A stretch of DNA of 64,000 nt from Pseudophaeomoniella oleicola. Taxonomy: Eukaryota > Ascomycota > Eurotiomycetes > Phaeomoniellales > Phaeomoniellaceae. Position 1 is the stretch's first letter, and the number at the start of each line of letters is the position of its first letter. Under the pieces are notes generated by a model. It saw only the letters and a program-made list of their open reading frames with translations. It had not been told where the DNA came from and ran no database searches. Position numbers and translations under genes: made by a program. Below, in pieces: positions 33,928 through 45,530 of the stretch. The stretch covers positions 806,001-870,000 of the forward strand of contig QWDQ01000002.1 in NCBI GenBank assembly GCA_003868215.1. Reading direction: 5' to 3'.

Positions 33928-35466
33928 TCAATGGTAACCAGTGTGGCGATGACGACTGTTCAGATAACGAAGCTCAGAGGGTGCATAGTCTGCATTCTCC
34001 TTAATAGCTCTCTCGGCTTGGGTTATGGCCTGCTTCCGTGTCATGTTAAACAACCTCCTTTCTTTGGTCTTGTGGATCTTGGCCCATTTCTTCCATGACC
34101 TTGATTCCGCATGGGTGTCTACGACACTCGTTGAATGGAGCACCATCTGGGGTCTGCTCCCGAAGCCATATCGCCGACCGCGATGATAATTTCAAAAGAC
34201 AGAGAGAGTCCACCGCGAATGCGGTTCGAATCCGCCCAAGCAAGGGAACCAAATTCTGTGCTGACGTTGGACGTTCGACACTCTCTGCATATGCCTCTCT
34301 TGCCAACTTGCGCTGGAATTCGCTCGTTGTAAGCTCTTCCATACATTGTAACGTGTTCTGGGACGAATGCAGATATGACTTCAGGAGAACCAAACAGCAA
34401 ATGCTCACAGAGAGGTAAATGGAGGTCTTTGAGAAAGTCGCGAAGTACTCTGGGCGTGATATGCTCTCTATATGCATCTTCAGCTGTGCCCAAGAATCTG
34501 AATGCGAGAAGTTCGAGCCTGCGACGAATCATGAAGTCAATGCGTCCAGTCAAAGTTTCTTCCTCGAGCCTGAATGATATTTTAGACAGGCAAGATCGGT
34601 GACGGCATTTTACAGCGTCAAAACAACCTGACCGGAAGCGCTGCTTGTCGGCATGCTTTGCCAGAAATTCTGATATCTGATCATTGTATATGGGATTATG
34701 AGGACAAGCCGCAAATGCAATCCGTTGACGAGCAGCTGCGTGCGTACCGAAGAGCTGCTCGTATGAAGGCGGGTTTGAGTCTGGCTTGATCTGGGCGAAT
34801 GGGTAGGTTTGCCAGACAAGAGCATTGCGGGGCTAAATCTTGAAAGTTTGAGCGACTATCAAGGTTGAGCAGAGCAACATTGTGTTTGCACAGTGAGAAC
34901 ATGGCAGGTTGCCGGTACGAGAGGAGAGAACATCGAGCGAGTAGAGTCGGAGGGATTGAGCCATTGAGCCGAGCGACGTTGAGCCTGAGCAAATGGGGAG
35001 AGGAGAGTCCGATGATTCGCACGGCAGCCTTCGTGCTGTTGTCCTTTCCTTTAAGCTGGAGAAGTATGACGAGCAGAGCACCCGCGAGAGGGAAGATTTG
35101 TGTATATTGGCTGAGTTCAACTTGGTTTTCTCCGTATCCATTGGAGTACTTATCATCAGCACCACGTAAAGGTGTGAACTCATTGCTGATGTACCAGTCA
35201 CGTGCACTGGCATCCTTCACGATCGGCCGCCTCGGATTGAAGGGGAATGAATCCTGAGTATTTATTATTGGGCCTCAGGGGCTCCAGCCAGACAGGGCTT
35301 TGGCTCTCTCCACAGCTATAATGACCCAATCCAAGGCGTCCTTGACGATCTTCAATCCGAGCTCATTGAGATCGTGGCCTGCATGTCGCAGGCATATAGC
35401 CATAGAGAAGAGATCCTGCTCGTATTGCTTCCGTTCGCTAAGGTGCTTCTCAACAAGGAAGCCGTA
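33928..35466 (-). CDS. Conserved fungal hypothetical protein, multi-exon, possibly decayed
   Basis: Coding character is strong over most of the region. From the 5' side: EKHLSERKQYEQDLFSMAI, then KIVKDALDWVIIAV, then SFPFNPRRPIVKDASARDWY and QIFPLAGALLVILLQLKGKD, PHLLRLNVARLNGSIPPTLL, an intron at 34878..34833, then ALVWQTYPFAQIKPDSNPP, FGSPEVISAFVPEHVTMYGR, GKRGICRECR and finally KKWAKIHKTKERRLFNMTRK. I recall related sequences as conserved proteins of unknown function in filamentous fungi. A TGA lies near 35286, which a 60-nt intron (GTGGAG donor) could remove. Near 34150 the frame changes with no acceptable intron. The 5' end is undefined. It is either a real gene with unresolved splicing or one losing its frame. 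Confidence 0.5.
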
Positions 35467-36203
35467 ACATCAACGCGCGGTAATGACGGATATTCCAGAC
35501 GACACGATTGCCGCCTTATATCACCCTCGCCAGCTTTGAGAGATGATATATCGCTCGTTCATCGTATATCTTTTGCTCTTATGAGGCCGCTGACAATAGA
35601 AAGACCAATACTGGCCGGTGTAAAAACACCATTCGTAAAGTACATGATGGCCGTGAACTTGTTGATGGTTTCAGATTCAAAGGTAGGGATTTCTTGTTAA
35701 GAGCTCAGATTACCTGCTTATTCTCGTCGTCGTCGTCGTCGTCGTCACTCTCTCGCTCGCTGGGTGGCCTCGTAATAGGTCTGGGGTATAACTCGTCATA
35801 CTCATCTTATCTACCTTTAATCCTCCTTCCTCATTTCCTTCCATCTCAATTGACAGAGGAGGCACAGTCAGTAACTAGTTGCCATTTGATGCGTTCAGCA
35901 AGAGTCTGTTGGGGCATTATCATATCATATAGTAATTAGTAGAGATACTAGTCAGAGATCTTGAATGAGGTGTGATAAGGGTAAAAGCGGCGGTAAGGCT
36001 AGAGAAAGTGTTTATCGATAAGGAATGCCAACGTAGTGTAATAGCTTCATGTTTCTCACTCGTGATATATGAGTATAATCACAACGTCATCCCATAGACA
36101 GCTGCCTGTATGGCCTGATAAAGTCTTGCAGCATCGACTGTAAATCGCCATTCAATCATGTGCTGAATGCGCAATCTGATTCTGACTCTTGGATGAGCCA
36201 GTC
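35467..36203. other. Divergent intergenic region with GTC microsatellite
   Basis: Contains (GTC)n at 35724..35746. Minus-strand frame around 35560-35690 (ESETINKFTAIMYFTNGVF) looks coding-like and may be an upstream exon of the neighbouring minus-strand gene. The rest holds the promoter of the CHMP7-like gene. Confidence 0.4.
35724..35746. repeat. (GTC)n microsatellite
   Basis: About seven to eight GTC units in non-coding sequence. Confidence 0.75.
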
Positions 36204-37736
36204 ATGTCTTCTTCGCTTTTGCGCTGGATATTGGACCACGAGAACGACTTTCGCAAGTAGGTCATGACTGCTGATAAACCTCACCCCAAGAGTCATCCTC
36301 CTGACAATTGTCCTCCACAGAGCCCGATTGCCATCCCTGTATTCAGACTTCTCAGTCCAAAAATCCACAAATCCTGACGGTTTCGCGGCAAACGTTGCCG
36401 CGTGGCAGAAGGCCCTCTCACATGCCGCCAAAGCAGGCGTAATTGAAAGCACAAGTGGTTCTAATGACATCTTGGTCCTGCAAACGAACGAACAATTAGT
36501 CAGGGAGTTGGAGAGTCCTCAGTTTGGGAGACCACATGGTTTACCTCTGGTTCTTGTGAGTAGCGAGCATGGCCAGAAAGACATGGCTAATCTAAAGTAC
36601 AGGACGATGCAGTGCAAAAAGGGTTGATGATACCTCTGCAGGACTTCAACACGAGTCCTAGCAGCATATACAGTAAAAGTTGGATACCTTCTCCATGGCA
36701 GGTCCTCAATTGGGGTCTCAGGCAGATCGGGTTCGGCCATGCATACTCGGGCCAGAAACTCAAGGCTGGGAATTTGGTGATCGTTGCGAATGTGGAAGAG
36801 GTTGCAGCAAAAGTGCTGGCAGAGATGCAGAAAAAGTCGTCTAGTCTGACTGAACGTGTCATGACTGTTGAGAGCTTCAGAGGGGAGCTGTCAAACATAT
36901 TAGGCCTACCCGGTGTATCGATAACGGATCTGTCGGTACTTTTGAAGTACTTGCAGCGGGATAAAGGGGAAATCAGCTATGATGAGAAGGTATGGATAGA
37001 TCAGAACGCAGTCGATGCACCCAGAACTCACATCTTTCTCCAGACAATCAAATTTAAAGCCCCGACAGCCACGCAACCGGAGCCTCTCACAGCGCAAGAT
37101 GCCACCATTGCATCCCTCAAACTTTTAATCTCCAACCTCGACATCCAATGCTCTACCCTATCCGACCGCATCACCACCCTCTCCTCCACCGCCCGCCAAT
37201 CCCTCAAACTCGGCAACCGCACCTCGGCCCAACAATCCCTCCGCTCCCGCAAACTCGCCGAATCGACCTTCACCCAACGCTCCGCGACCCTCCACCAACT
37301 CGAACAAGTCTACAACAACCTCTCCCAAGCCGTCGACCAAGTCGAAATCGTCCGCGTCATGACCTCCAGCGCCTCGGCCCTGAAATCCCTCAACAAGCAA
37401 ATCGGCGGCGTCGAGCGCGTCGAGGATATCGTCGAGGACCTGCGCACGCAGATGGGCGAGGTCGACGACGTGGGTCGCGTCATCAACGAGCCCTTGACCG
37501 ATCAAACGGCCATCGACGAGGGTGAACTCGACGACGAACTCGAGGCGCTCGAGAAGGAGCAAAATGAAGCGGCGGCAAAAGCGAAAGCTGCAGAGGAAGC
37601 AGAAGCAACGAGGAAGAAACTCGAAGATATCGACATTATTCCTCCTGCAGCTGCGCCCGAGACAGAGACGGAGACAGAGAAAGAGAAGACGCTGCAGCAG
37701 AAGGAAGAAGCAAAGGAGGCAGAGATACCTGCATAA
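36204..37736 (+). CDS. chmp7: CHMP7-like ESCRT-III (Snf7-family) protein
   Basis: Exons 36204..36256, 36321..36555 and 36603..37736 give 473 residues. The N-terminal half has the CHMP7 winged-helix type layout: LLRWILDHENDFRKARLPSLYSDF at the start, LMIPLQDF and WIPSPWQVLNWGLRQIGFG in the middle, and KYLQRDKGEISYDEKVWI. The C-terminal half is a Snf7 domain (about 260-430) of long charged helices with alternating Lys/Arg and acidic parts (RSRKLAESTFTQRSATLHQLEQ, LKSLNKQIGGVERVEDIVEDLRTQMGEVDD). CHMP7 acts at the nuclear envelope and endosomes in membrane scission and nuclear pore quality control. Codons from 37140 to 37560 are strongly C-ending, then the tail turns Ala/Glu/Lys-rich. Confidence 0.87.
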
Positions 37737-38122
37737 TTTTCCCTATCTACCTACCTACCTACGTATGTAGTAACTCATGACCAAACCAACCAACCCCAAA
37801 AAACCAGACTCTTTTTCGACCCGCTGTTTGCTTCAATCCCTGATGCCCAAGTGTCTTGTTTTGTTTGTTACTTACTTACCAACAGAATCCAATCCAAAAC
37901 CCAAACCAAAACAGAAATAGAAACAGGACTCCCTTTCTGTCAGTCCCGTCCCGTCCCGTCCTGTCCATTCCTATACCATACCATACTTCCCTCAGGAGGT
38001 AGGTAGGTAGGTGCCTAAGGCATCTAAGTATGTACGTCTAACACATGACTTCATTACACATCACATTCTCCCCCAAGAAAAACAACAACAACACGCCAGA
38101 ACAGAAACAAAGGCCGGATACA
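37737..38122. other. Convergent 3' region with tetranucleotide runs
   Basis: Contains CTAC/CCTA runs at about 37744-37762, CCCGT runs near 37944-37964 and GGTA runs near 37998-38013; the first and last are complementary in sequence. No gene. Confidence 0.5.
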
Positions 38123-40888
38123 TCAAAAGTACCCCCTCTCCGCCTCGATCCTCTCCCTCTCTTTCTCTCGCCGTCGATCTCTCATGCGTGTCTTCCGTGC
38201 TGGAAGGGCGGTTACGCCATCGGTTGTACCAGCGGACGTGAGGGCGGAAACGGACATGATGCCAACGTCATCTTTGATGCGCTTTGGATTGTTTGTTGTT
38301 GTTGTCGTCGAAGAGGATGTTGCGGCGGTCGTCGTCGTTGTGGATTTCGGGTGGTTGGAATTGAGGTTTGTGGTGGTAGAGGTGGTTTTGTTGTCGACGA
38401 GTGTTAAGCGTAAGAGAACTGCGTCTTCGGGGTTGGCGTAGCCGAGTTGTGTGAGGAGGGGTTCTTCGGCGGGAGGTTCAGGTTGTGATGCTAGGTCCTG
38501 GCTGGTAGTGGTGATGGCGTTGGATTGGTCGACTGTAGACAGGTCAGGTGGGTGAGAAGCGTGAGCGGCTTGGGTTGTCAGGTCTGCGTTCGAGTTGCGA
38601 AGAGAGGATGAAGTTGAATGTTTGAGAGATGCTGAGGCTCGACCCGTAAAGCTCGTGCTGCCACCTGCAGGGTTCCGTAGTTGGGACATTTCACTTGCTG
38701 GGTGGGATATATCGTCACCGATAACACTGCCTATCCCATCTGTATTCATGGAATCGACTGAGCTTGCACGAGAGAACGCAGGGTCACGATTGTTCGTGGC
38801 AGCGCCATCACGGCCTGACTTCGATGACGACGTAGACATGTTGCTCAGTGCGCGACCTAATAGGCGCTTCTTTCTTGAGGATTGATCATCTGACGTTGGA
38901 GGTCTGGAAACACCGGAACCAGATCGTTGGAGATTGCTTTTTTGTTTATTGAGCAGTTGTTCAAGAGCTTCATTTACAGAGTTAGAGCGAGTGGCTGCTG
39001 CCTCGGATGAGCCATCTTCTGCATTGATGGAAATGAGATCATTAGGCGGTGCAGATTGCTCTTCTCTCAGGCCGGAGGTCCCGTCAAGAGCTGGAATGGT
39101 CTTTGCTTTCTCGGGAGACTTCGATCGCTTCTGAGGTGAATTAGGAGAGATTTCTTTTAAGGGCCGGACAGGGGTTGCGTCTTCGAAATCTGGGGTGATA
39201 CGAGAGGGTCGATCACGTCTCTTGGCAGACTGGACAGGTTCACGTCCACCTTCATGTTGAACTTTCAGATTCCGAGACTCGGATTCCTTAAAGTCTGCTC
39301 CCGGTTGATCAATCTGTCTCTCAGTTACTCGATTCCGTCTCTCAACATTTGAAATTGTTTCTGTCTGCATCTGCCGTCGCTTGCTCTCTGACTGTTGAGC
39401 AGAAGTCTCAATGGCATATGACTTCAATGGCTGTATTCTCCCGCTCCTAACACATGCCCAGAGCCATTCCGCCGTGACAACCGGTATTTTCCATTCTGCT
39501 GCATGTCGGAGTCGTTCCTCGCTTGGAGTCTTACTGTTGGAAACTAGAATGCTTATCCCCGGTTTGAAATATTCATCATAAGATGCACCCAGCGTCTTCA
39601 CAACTTTTGATACATGTAGACGTTCGATCCCTTCAAAAGCAGTCGAATTGATGACAAGTCTCTCGAATCCACTTATCGGGGACAGAAGTATAGGTGCGTC
39701 GAGCGCATGCGATCCTGGCTCGATGAATCTCTTATGCAAGATACACTTCTCAAGCCAGAGATTGGTGACAACTCCAACTCTGCCAGCAAGAGTGTCGAGT
39801 GGAGGGATCTTAGATCGAGAAATATCGTAAGGTACAAGAATGAAGTTCCTCAGATTTGAATGTTCTGTAAGTTCCCATTCCGAGTCCACAACGGTCGCGT
39901 CGTTTACGCGTAGATGCTGTTGCAATACGGAGACTTGCTGGGGGCTGAAGCCATGTAGGGCAAAACTGATATTGCTTAAGAAGCCATATGAAGCACTTCT
40001 CACTTCTCTGCTTTCTCTGGGACCGCTGTCACTCTGTGCTTCCGGATCTGTGGTATCGGTCGCAAAAGATTTAGCTTCCAGCACGATGGACCGCACATTC
40101 GACATAGATTTCGATGGTCGCAGGGTATCTCGAGGTTTCGCATCGCTATCCCGATTTCCAACGATATCTTCCCACAGGCTCTCAGCTTGACTGCCTATCC
40201 TTGTGCTCGCTGATCTTCTCAATTTCCGGGGTGGTTCCGGAGCCGAATCGCTCTCCCGGGGCCTTTTAGCTGGCTGGACTTTTGTCTTCGCCTCCCGATT
40301 CCAGGCATTCAATCCTTGCTGAGCCGTCGGGGTGGTGGGGTGATAGTCTTCCTCATCCAGGACCATGCCCCTCTCCACACTGTCCTTGAACCATTTCAAG
40401 CTCACGACCTTGATCCCCCATTGCTGCGCGTACTGATACTTCTTCCCCTCCGGCTGATAGGCAATGAGGTGGGTCACACTTTTCGTAAGATCTCCTCGAT
40501 ATTCTCCTCCATGGACACTGACTTGTTCCGCCAATTGCGCCCGGAAGGGCAAATTATCGAACCCGGTCAAACAAATCGCCAGCCCATGAAAGGTTGGCAA
40601 CTGATACTCCTTCTCTAGCCTTTCCACATCCAGCTCTTCAGCATGCATCCACGCCTGCCTCACAGCCTCGACCCAGTCCGGCCGCAGCACCTTGACATCT
40701 TCCCTCTCCCTCGCTACATACTTGTACTTTGGCGTATCCACGTTCCCCACTAGCAGATGCGTCACGTCGGAGGTCAGATCGAGTTTGTGCTCTGCTCCCA
40801 TCTGTGCCGCGATCGTCGCGATATTGGTCCTTTGTTCGGGGAGGATCGAAGTGCAGCAAATGATCGCACCGCCGAGGGGTCTCTCCAT
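38123..40888 (-). CDS. rad4: Multi-BRCT checkpoint/replication protein (Rad4/Cut5-Dpb11-TopBP1 type)
   Basis: An intronless frame of 921 residues. BRCT 1 (about 5-95) contains AQMGAEHKLDLTSDVTHLLVG and VLRPDWVEA; BRCT 2 (about 98-190) contains HGGEYRGDLTKSVTHLIAY and VVSLKWFKDSVERG. After a Ser-rich linker come BRCT 3 (about 300-400, ending LWLEKCILHKRFIEPGS) and BRCT 4 (about 410-490, with VVTAEWLWACVRSGRI). Four BRCTs in two pairs is the layout of S. pombe Rad4/Cut5 and yeast Dpb11, which bring Sld2/Sld3-type partners to origins and activate the checkpoint kinase. The C-terminal 400 residues are disordered and phosphorylation-prone, including Thr/Asn runs; fission yeast Rad4 keeps an ATR-activating patch in its tail. 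The final residues are basic. Confidence 0.9.
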   Translation of the reverse strand: MERPLGGAIICCTSILPEQRTNIATIAAQMGAEHKLDLTSDVTHLLVGNVDTPKYKYVAREREDVKVLRPDWVEAVRQAWMHAEELDVERLEKEYQLPTFHGLAICLTGFDNLPFRAQLAEQVSVHGGEYRGDLTKSVTHLIAYQPEGKKYQYAQQWGIKVVSLKWFKDSVERGMVLDEEDYHPTTPTAQQGLNAWNREAKTKVQPAKRPRESDSAPEPPRKLRRSASTRIGSQAESLWEDIVGNRDSDAKPRDTLRPSKSMSNVRSIVLEAKSFATDTTDPEAQSDSGPRESREVRSASYGFLSNISFALHGFSPQQVSVLQQHLRVNDATVVDSEWELTEHSNLRNFILVPYDISRSKIPPLDTLAGRVGVVTNLWLEKCILHKRFIEPGSHALDAPILLSPISGFERLVINSTAFEGIERLHVSKVVKTLGASYDEYFKPGISILVSNSKTPSEERLRHAAEWKIPVVTAEWLWACVRSGRIQPLKSYAIETSAQQSESKRRQMQTETISNVERRNRVTERQIDQPGADFKESESRNLKVQHEGGREPVQSAKRRDRPSRITPDFEDATPVRPLKEISPNSPQKRSKSPEKAKTIPALDGTSGLREEQSAPPNDLISINAEDGSSEAAATRSNSVNEALEQLLNKQKSNLQRSGSGVSRPPTSDDQSSRKKRLLGRALSNMSTSSSKSGRDGAATNNRDPAFSRASSVDSMNTDGIGSVIGDDISHPASEMSQLRNPAGGSTSFTGRASASLKHSTSSSLRNSNADLTTQAAHASHPPDLSTVDQSNAITTTSQDLASQPEPPAEEPLLTQLGYANPEDAVLLRLTLVDNKTTSTTTNLNSNHPKSTTTTTAATSSSTTTTTNNPKRIKDDVGIMSVSALTSAGTTDGVTALPARKTRMRDRRREKERERIEAERGYF

Positions 40889-41554
40889 TTTGTCTAGATG
40901 GACATGGAACGTCAGATTTTTAGGGGACGGGAGAATTCAATCACCTACCTCTAGTAAGCCCATGGCTGCCCATTGTTGCGTTGTCATGGATCACAATGCC
41001 ATTGCTCTGATCCTTGTAGTATTTAGCGCCTCAAACACGTCTCCGAAAATGTTCATGACCGCGTCCTCTCCATACGACATCACGTGTCAAGCGATAAGAT
41101 AACGGCGTTAATCGGCGATAATGGATGCCAGGCTTATTGAGCACTTCGAATCTCTACAAACTAATTACTGTGGGGTGTACGATATATGCATGTAAGAGAA
41201 ACATGTGGTTGAAAACGAAATCTTTTGATTTATGTTTCTCGCCTCCCAGCTTCCGTACAAACTCTGCACTAGATAAAACTTCACCCACGCTCGCTCAATC
41301 CATACTTGGGAGAGCCTCAAGCTAAAATAAAACGCCATGAAATGCAATAGTCGTTGTGTAGCCTCCAACTTTGGGAAAGAAAAAAAAGAACGCCTTTTTG
41401 ATGCCGCTCGTGCTTTGGTGAAGTAAGCTTGTGGATCGTCCGAAACAAAGCAAAAGACGGCAATGATGCCATGATAATTCTATGCACAAGTAATATGTAC
41501 AGTGTAAAGTGTAAAGTGATAAAAGTGGGACCAGCGTAGCCCTACACCAGCACA
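40889..41554. other. Intergenic region between two minus-strand genes
   Basis: No gene is supported; the open + strand frame across 40692-41102 is a shadow of the rad4-like 5' end. It includes the promoter of that gene and the 3' end of the cyclin transcript. Confidence 0.4.
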
Positions 41555-43502
41555 TCAGCCGTGGAAAGCGTAGGTGGAGTTCATTGGTGGCATGGGAGCT
41601 TGCGGCCAGGCATCCTGATTCAGATAAGGTACGACACCAGTCCTCTGCTCAGAGGGATTCTTGCTGAGAGGGTGATAACGCATCTGATCAAAGCTGATGC
41701 TGCGAGATGGATTTTGGAGTGAAGTGGATGGTGGAGGATTAAGAAGTGTGTGGACATGGCGAATAGGTCGGTAGGGAGAATTGCGGTTGCTAAGGAAATA
41801 TGTTGGAGAGAGATTATTGGTAGGTGTGAGAGCCGAATAAGCGGAGCCGTTCGGAGAGGTTCTTGAAGGTGTCGTAGAAAAGGATTGAGGTTGTAGACTC
41901 GGGAGAGACGGCATTGGGTTGGAGTAGGGGTTCATAGCACTGGTTCCGTTCGCTGTGGGGGTCGTTGGTTGAGTCCATGGGACCTGAGTAGAAGGATAGA
42001 CTGAAGCCATAGCCCTCCCAGTCGGCAACGGTAGTTGGATTGGGTGTCCACCAATGTTAGACGTCTGCAGCCGTGGCACTGGAAGACGTGAGGCGCCAGT
42101 CGCACTCGCAGACGGCGGCAGAGCTGTTGGCATTGCTGAGCTCTGTGAGATGGTTGAAACAGACGGTGGAGGCAGCCCGGAGCCATACGACACAGAGTTT
42201 GGTTGCGCAGCAGGCATCGCACGCTTGGATGGTCTGTCTCCAGGGGAGAACTCCCAACTCCTCTTACGACTTTCCGGATAAGTTTGCTCGAGGTAGCGCT
42301 TGCTTGGAGATGCAGGGAGTGTAGGCGGTAACGACAAAGGGTGCGATGACTGATGTTGGGATTGTTGCGCCTGCATGTTCTGTGCGTACGGATAAGCATT
42401 TACGGGTCGAGCGGGAGATGGCGGTGAAGGCAGTTTGAGTGGTGATCCTGATTGACTTGGTGTCAAGGGCAGGCCATTCCGTGAGGTGTCCAACAGAGGG
42501 GATCGACTCTGGCTGTGGAGGAATGTGTAGAACCTGCCCAGCTTCTGGTGCCAGGCCTCCCACTCTTCGGTGGCAACGAACAAATTGTAACGCATGTTGC
42601 TCAGAAACTCCACCTCCATAATGTGTATTTCTTGCACCGCAATACCCGAAACTTCCGCCCATGTCTTGTTGGTGTAGGTGTTATCATCGAGGACTTGTAC
42701 TCGTGTTAGTATGATATACCACCAATTTGCGCGCATCAAACTCACATTTATTTCCAAGCATCAATGCTATCGTGAACAGCCGAAATTCGCTCCCACGCTT
42801 CCCGCTAACCCCAGGATTTGACTTCTTGAGCCGATACACGAATAACAAGGCCAGAAGAATAACGTTCTGGGTCACCTGCGTCGTTGATAAGATTGTCGTC
42901 ACCCATTTCCGAAATCCCATGGTTGGAGTTGTATCAGGGTTGAGATGAATGGCTGACCATGTCCCTTCTTCGATCTTTTTGAGCGTCTCGCCAGATTCAA
43001 ACCAGAAGAGGCAAGTTATATCTGCGGCGAATTCAGACAAGCTACCCCGGCTGTTGTTGATCGTCAAAGGGATCTGCAGATATGTCGCTATAGAAGTACT
43101 GGAATTCCTCTTCGACTCATAGCCTGAATCTTGACCGCTGGAGGCCATCGGTACCTGTAATTGTGTATCGCTTCCGTTCCGGTTGTAGTAATCCCCATTT
43201 GTACTGTTGCTCACATGGAAGGGTGCCATGGAGACACTGGAGGGTTGGTACATAGGAACGTAGTGCCCTTGCACAGCGCCATTGGCAGACGACTGAGCAT
43301 AACCTCCTAAACCTGCGCCTGTCATAATAGTCTGAGGAGGTGTGGGCAGGCCGTCACGAAACGTCGACTCCCACCTATCCTCCTCCCCACCAATCTTTAT
43401 TTTGTATTGTTCTCGTCGACGCAAGCCCTCTGCCGGTGCATAAGTGGGATACACAGGGTGATAAGGGTGACCGGCAGAATGAGGATAGGTTGCTGAAGAC
43501 AT
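41555..43502 (-). CDS. Clg1-like Pho85-type cyclin
   Basis: Exons 43502..42746 and 42693..41555, with intron 42745..42694 (GTGAGT...TACTAAC...AAG), give 631 residues. The cyclin box lies at about 150-310: ADITCLFWF, MGFRKWVTTILSTTQVTQNV, ALLFVYRLKKSNPGVSGKRG, RLFTIALMLGNKFLDDNTYT, NKTWAEVSGIAVQEIHIMEV and FLSNMRYNLFVATEEWEAWH. This order and the NKTWAEVSG block fit the PHO80/PCL cyclin group and Clg1-like proteins that partner Pho85-type kinases. The first 110 and last 300 residues are Pro/Ser/Gln-rich and disordered. The first ATG in frame was chosen; the frame extends nine codons further without an ATG. It stands at the edge of an 8-kb region without genes. Confidence 0.87.
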
Positions 43503-44579
43503 AGGGTCTCGGTGGGCTCTGCAACTCACGTCTTGCTTCTCGAAGGCTTCATATGGTGATCACACTCAAGATAGTGGTCTGTCGAATCGTGGAAAGTGAG
43601 AGATAACTGGAGGTACTCAAGGTGAGATGCTCGAAGGAAGATCGGAGACAAGTGTTGGTACAGGTCACTTCGTCTGCAGTGATGAATTGGTCGTACACGG
43701 TACCATACACCAATATCGAACTTCATTCACAGGCAATGTTTTCTTCGTCGTGAATCTTAATGCAGCCGAGGAATGAAGGGGGTGGGGTTGATAGGTTGAG
43801 GTTGTTGTCGTCTTGTTGTTGTTGATGATGATGTCAAAATCGCTTTGATCACCCTACAACACTATTCACTGACGAGCATGAGAGAGACATGCTAAGGAGG
43901 TCACTGTCGAATAAAGAAAGGAAAGAGACGAGTGAAGAAGACGAAAGGAAGTCATGAAAGGGAAAGATATCATTCGGAAGATTGACAATCATCCCGAGCA
44001 GGCAGTGACACTTAATCTTTTTTTTTTTCTTTTTGGGGAGGTTCGGTTCTGGAGAGAATTGTCACAGTTTCCATAGGCGCAGCAAGTTGATCACGATTAT
44101 CCTTTCAGTGGTTTCCGAACAAGAAGAATTGACGAGCTTAGGAGGGGGGCCCCTTGATGTCAGAGCCACCAATCGACTGACGCGTGGAGCTGAATTAGTT
44201 TGCCTTTTTCCATTTGGGTCAAAGCCTTTGCGAAGGGCCAAGGTGAGAAAGAAAGAAAAGCGACTAAACTGCAGGGTCAAGTCGGTGTCAGGTCTGGTAC
44301 CGTAGTAAGTGGGAAGGAGAACAAAAAAGGGTTCAAGGCTCGTAGTACGAGTAAAAGGATCCCCCCGGGAAGAGAAAAAGAAAAAAGGTGGAAAGGCCGG
44401 TCACGGACTTGGTTTCGTAAATTCCGGTTAACCACAGAACAAGGGTTGGGCCACTGGGCACTGGGCCTCGCTGGGCATGGATTCTGGAATCGTGTGGATG
44501 AGAAGATGGAGATGGAGATGGGCTCAGTGGCTCAATGGATAGAAAATGGCTCGATGGAATGGCGAGGATGGGTTGGTTT

Positions 44580-45530
44580 GGCTTAGTTAGTGTCGTCGTA
44601 CGGAGTCAAGTGCTAAGTTAAGGTAAGTTACTACGTACTACGTCGTAGTAAGTGATGATGGAAAGCCAAAGATTCGGATGGCAGCAGGACGACTTCATGG
44701 ATGGAGAAAGTCGAATGAAAGGCTCAAAGGGAGAAACCTGGCTGGCTGGTTGGATTTGATTGAGATAGGCATCGAATAGATTCGTTTAGCTTTTCATTGG
44801 GAGATCAGGAGGAGTCAAAGACGAGAGACTACCTACTACGTCGTACTGCAATAACTATAGCTAATTAGACCAGTCGCCAGGTTGGTAATAAGATATTACG
44901 TAGGTACCATGACAACTAGGTACCGTAGTAGGTACCTGGCACATACTAATTACATCGTACACCTGACTGGTACCTAACTTATCCATTGTAGTATGGTTTT
45001 AGACCTATTGGACCTTGTAGCTGAACGCCCACACTTGATTCAAATTCGAAATAACTTATTGATGGGCTGGACGAAAGGATGGATGGATTGCATAAAGGAT
45101 ACTCTCACCGTTAAGTGTAAAGTTACAGTAGTCGGCGGTTGCAAGGATTAAGAGAAGAAAGCCAGGCAGGGCTCTGTTGAAGGATGCTTGTAAATGTGTT
45201 ACAGTACAGTCTTTATTCTACTCGTGAATCCATAAGGTTACTTAATTGCCTCCGTGACGAGAGATATTGGCCCATGATGATCGTATCAAAAGAATGGAAG
45301 GAGAGCAAAGTACGTGCTGTATTATGTACTGTATGTAATAGGCCCCCAGGCACGTCTACCTAGGTACCTACCTACCGTAGTAGACAACTTAGCAGTATCT
45401 TAGGTTTTACCGGATACTGACTGGCCACAGATGGGAAGATCAGTTTGCTTCCTCTCACTCCTAAGGAATAGATCTCTCTCATACTACGTACATAGGTACT
45501 ATACTATATACTACGTATACGCGTAAACTG
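44580..45530. repeat. Cluster of TACGTA/GGTACC-type short motifs
   Basis: Repeated combinations of CTACGTA, ACTACGTCGTA, GGTACC and CCTACC occur, for example 44631..44650, 44834..44846, 44895..44938, 45353..45382 and 45481..45525. Several are palindromic or nearly so. Possible binding sites or degenerate short repeats. Confidence 0.5.
44636..44647. repeat. TACTACGTCGTA 12-mer, copy 2 of 4
   Basis: Exact copies also at 10526..10537, 44834..44845 and 48503..48514; an 11-of-12 match at 28255..28266. Confidence 0.75.

Noticed and set aside
34215-34245. GGTTCGAATCC, a tRNA T-arm-like string
   Set aside because: It lies within coding sequence of the minus-strand conserved protein and has no matching acceptor stem, D-arm or anticodon arm at the right distances.
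37744-38013. CTAC-run and GGTA-run pair as terminal inverted repeats of a mobile element
   Set aside because: They are simple tetranucleotide runs about 250 nt apart with no element between them or target-site duplication.
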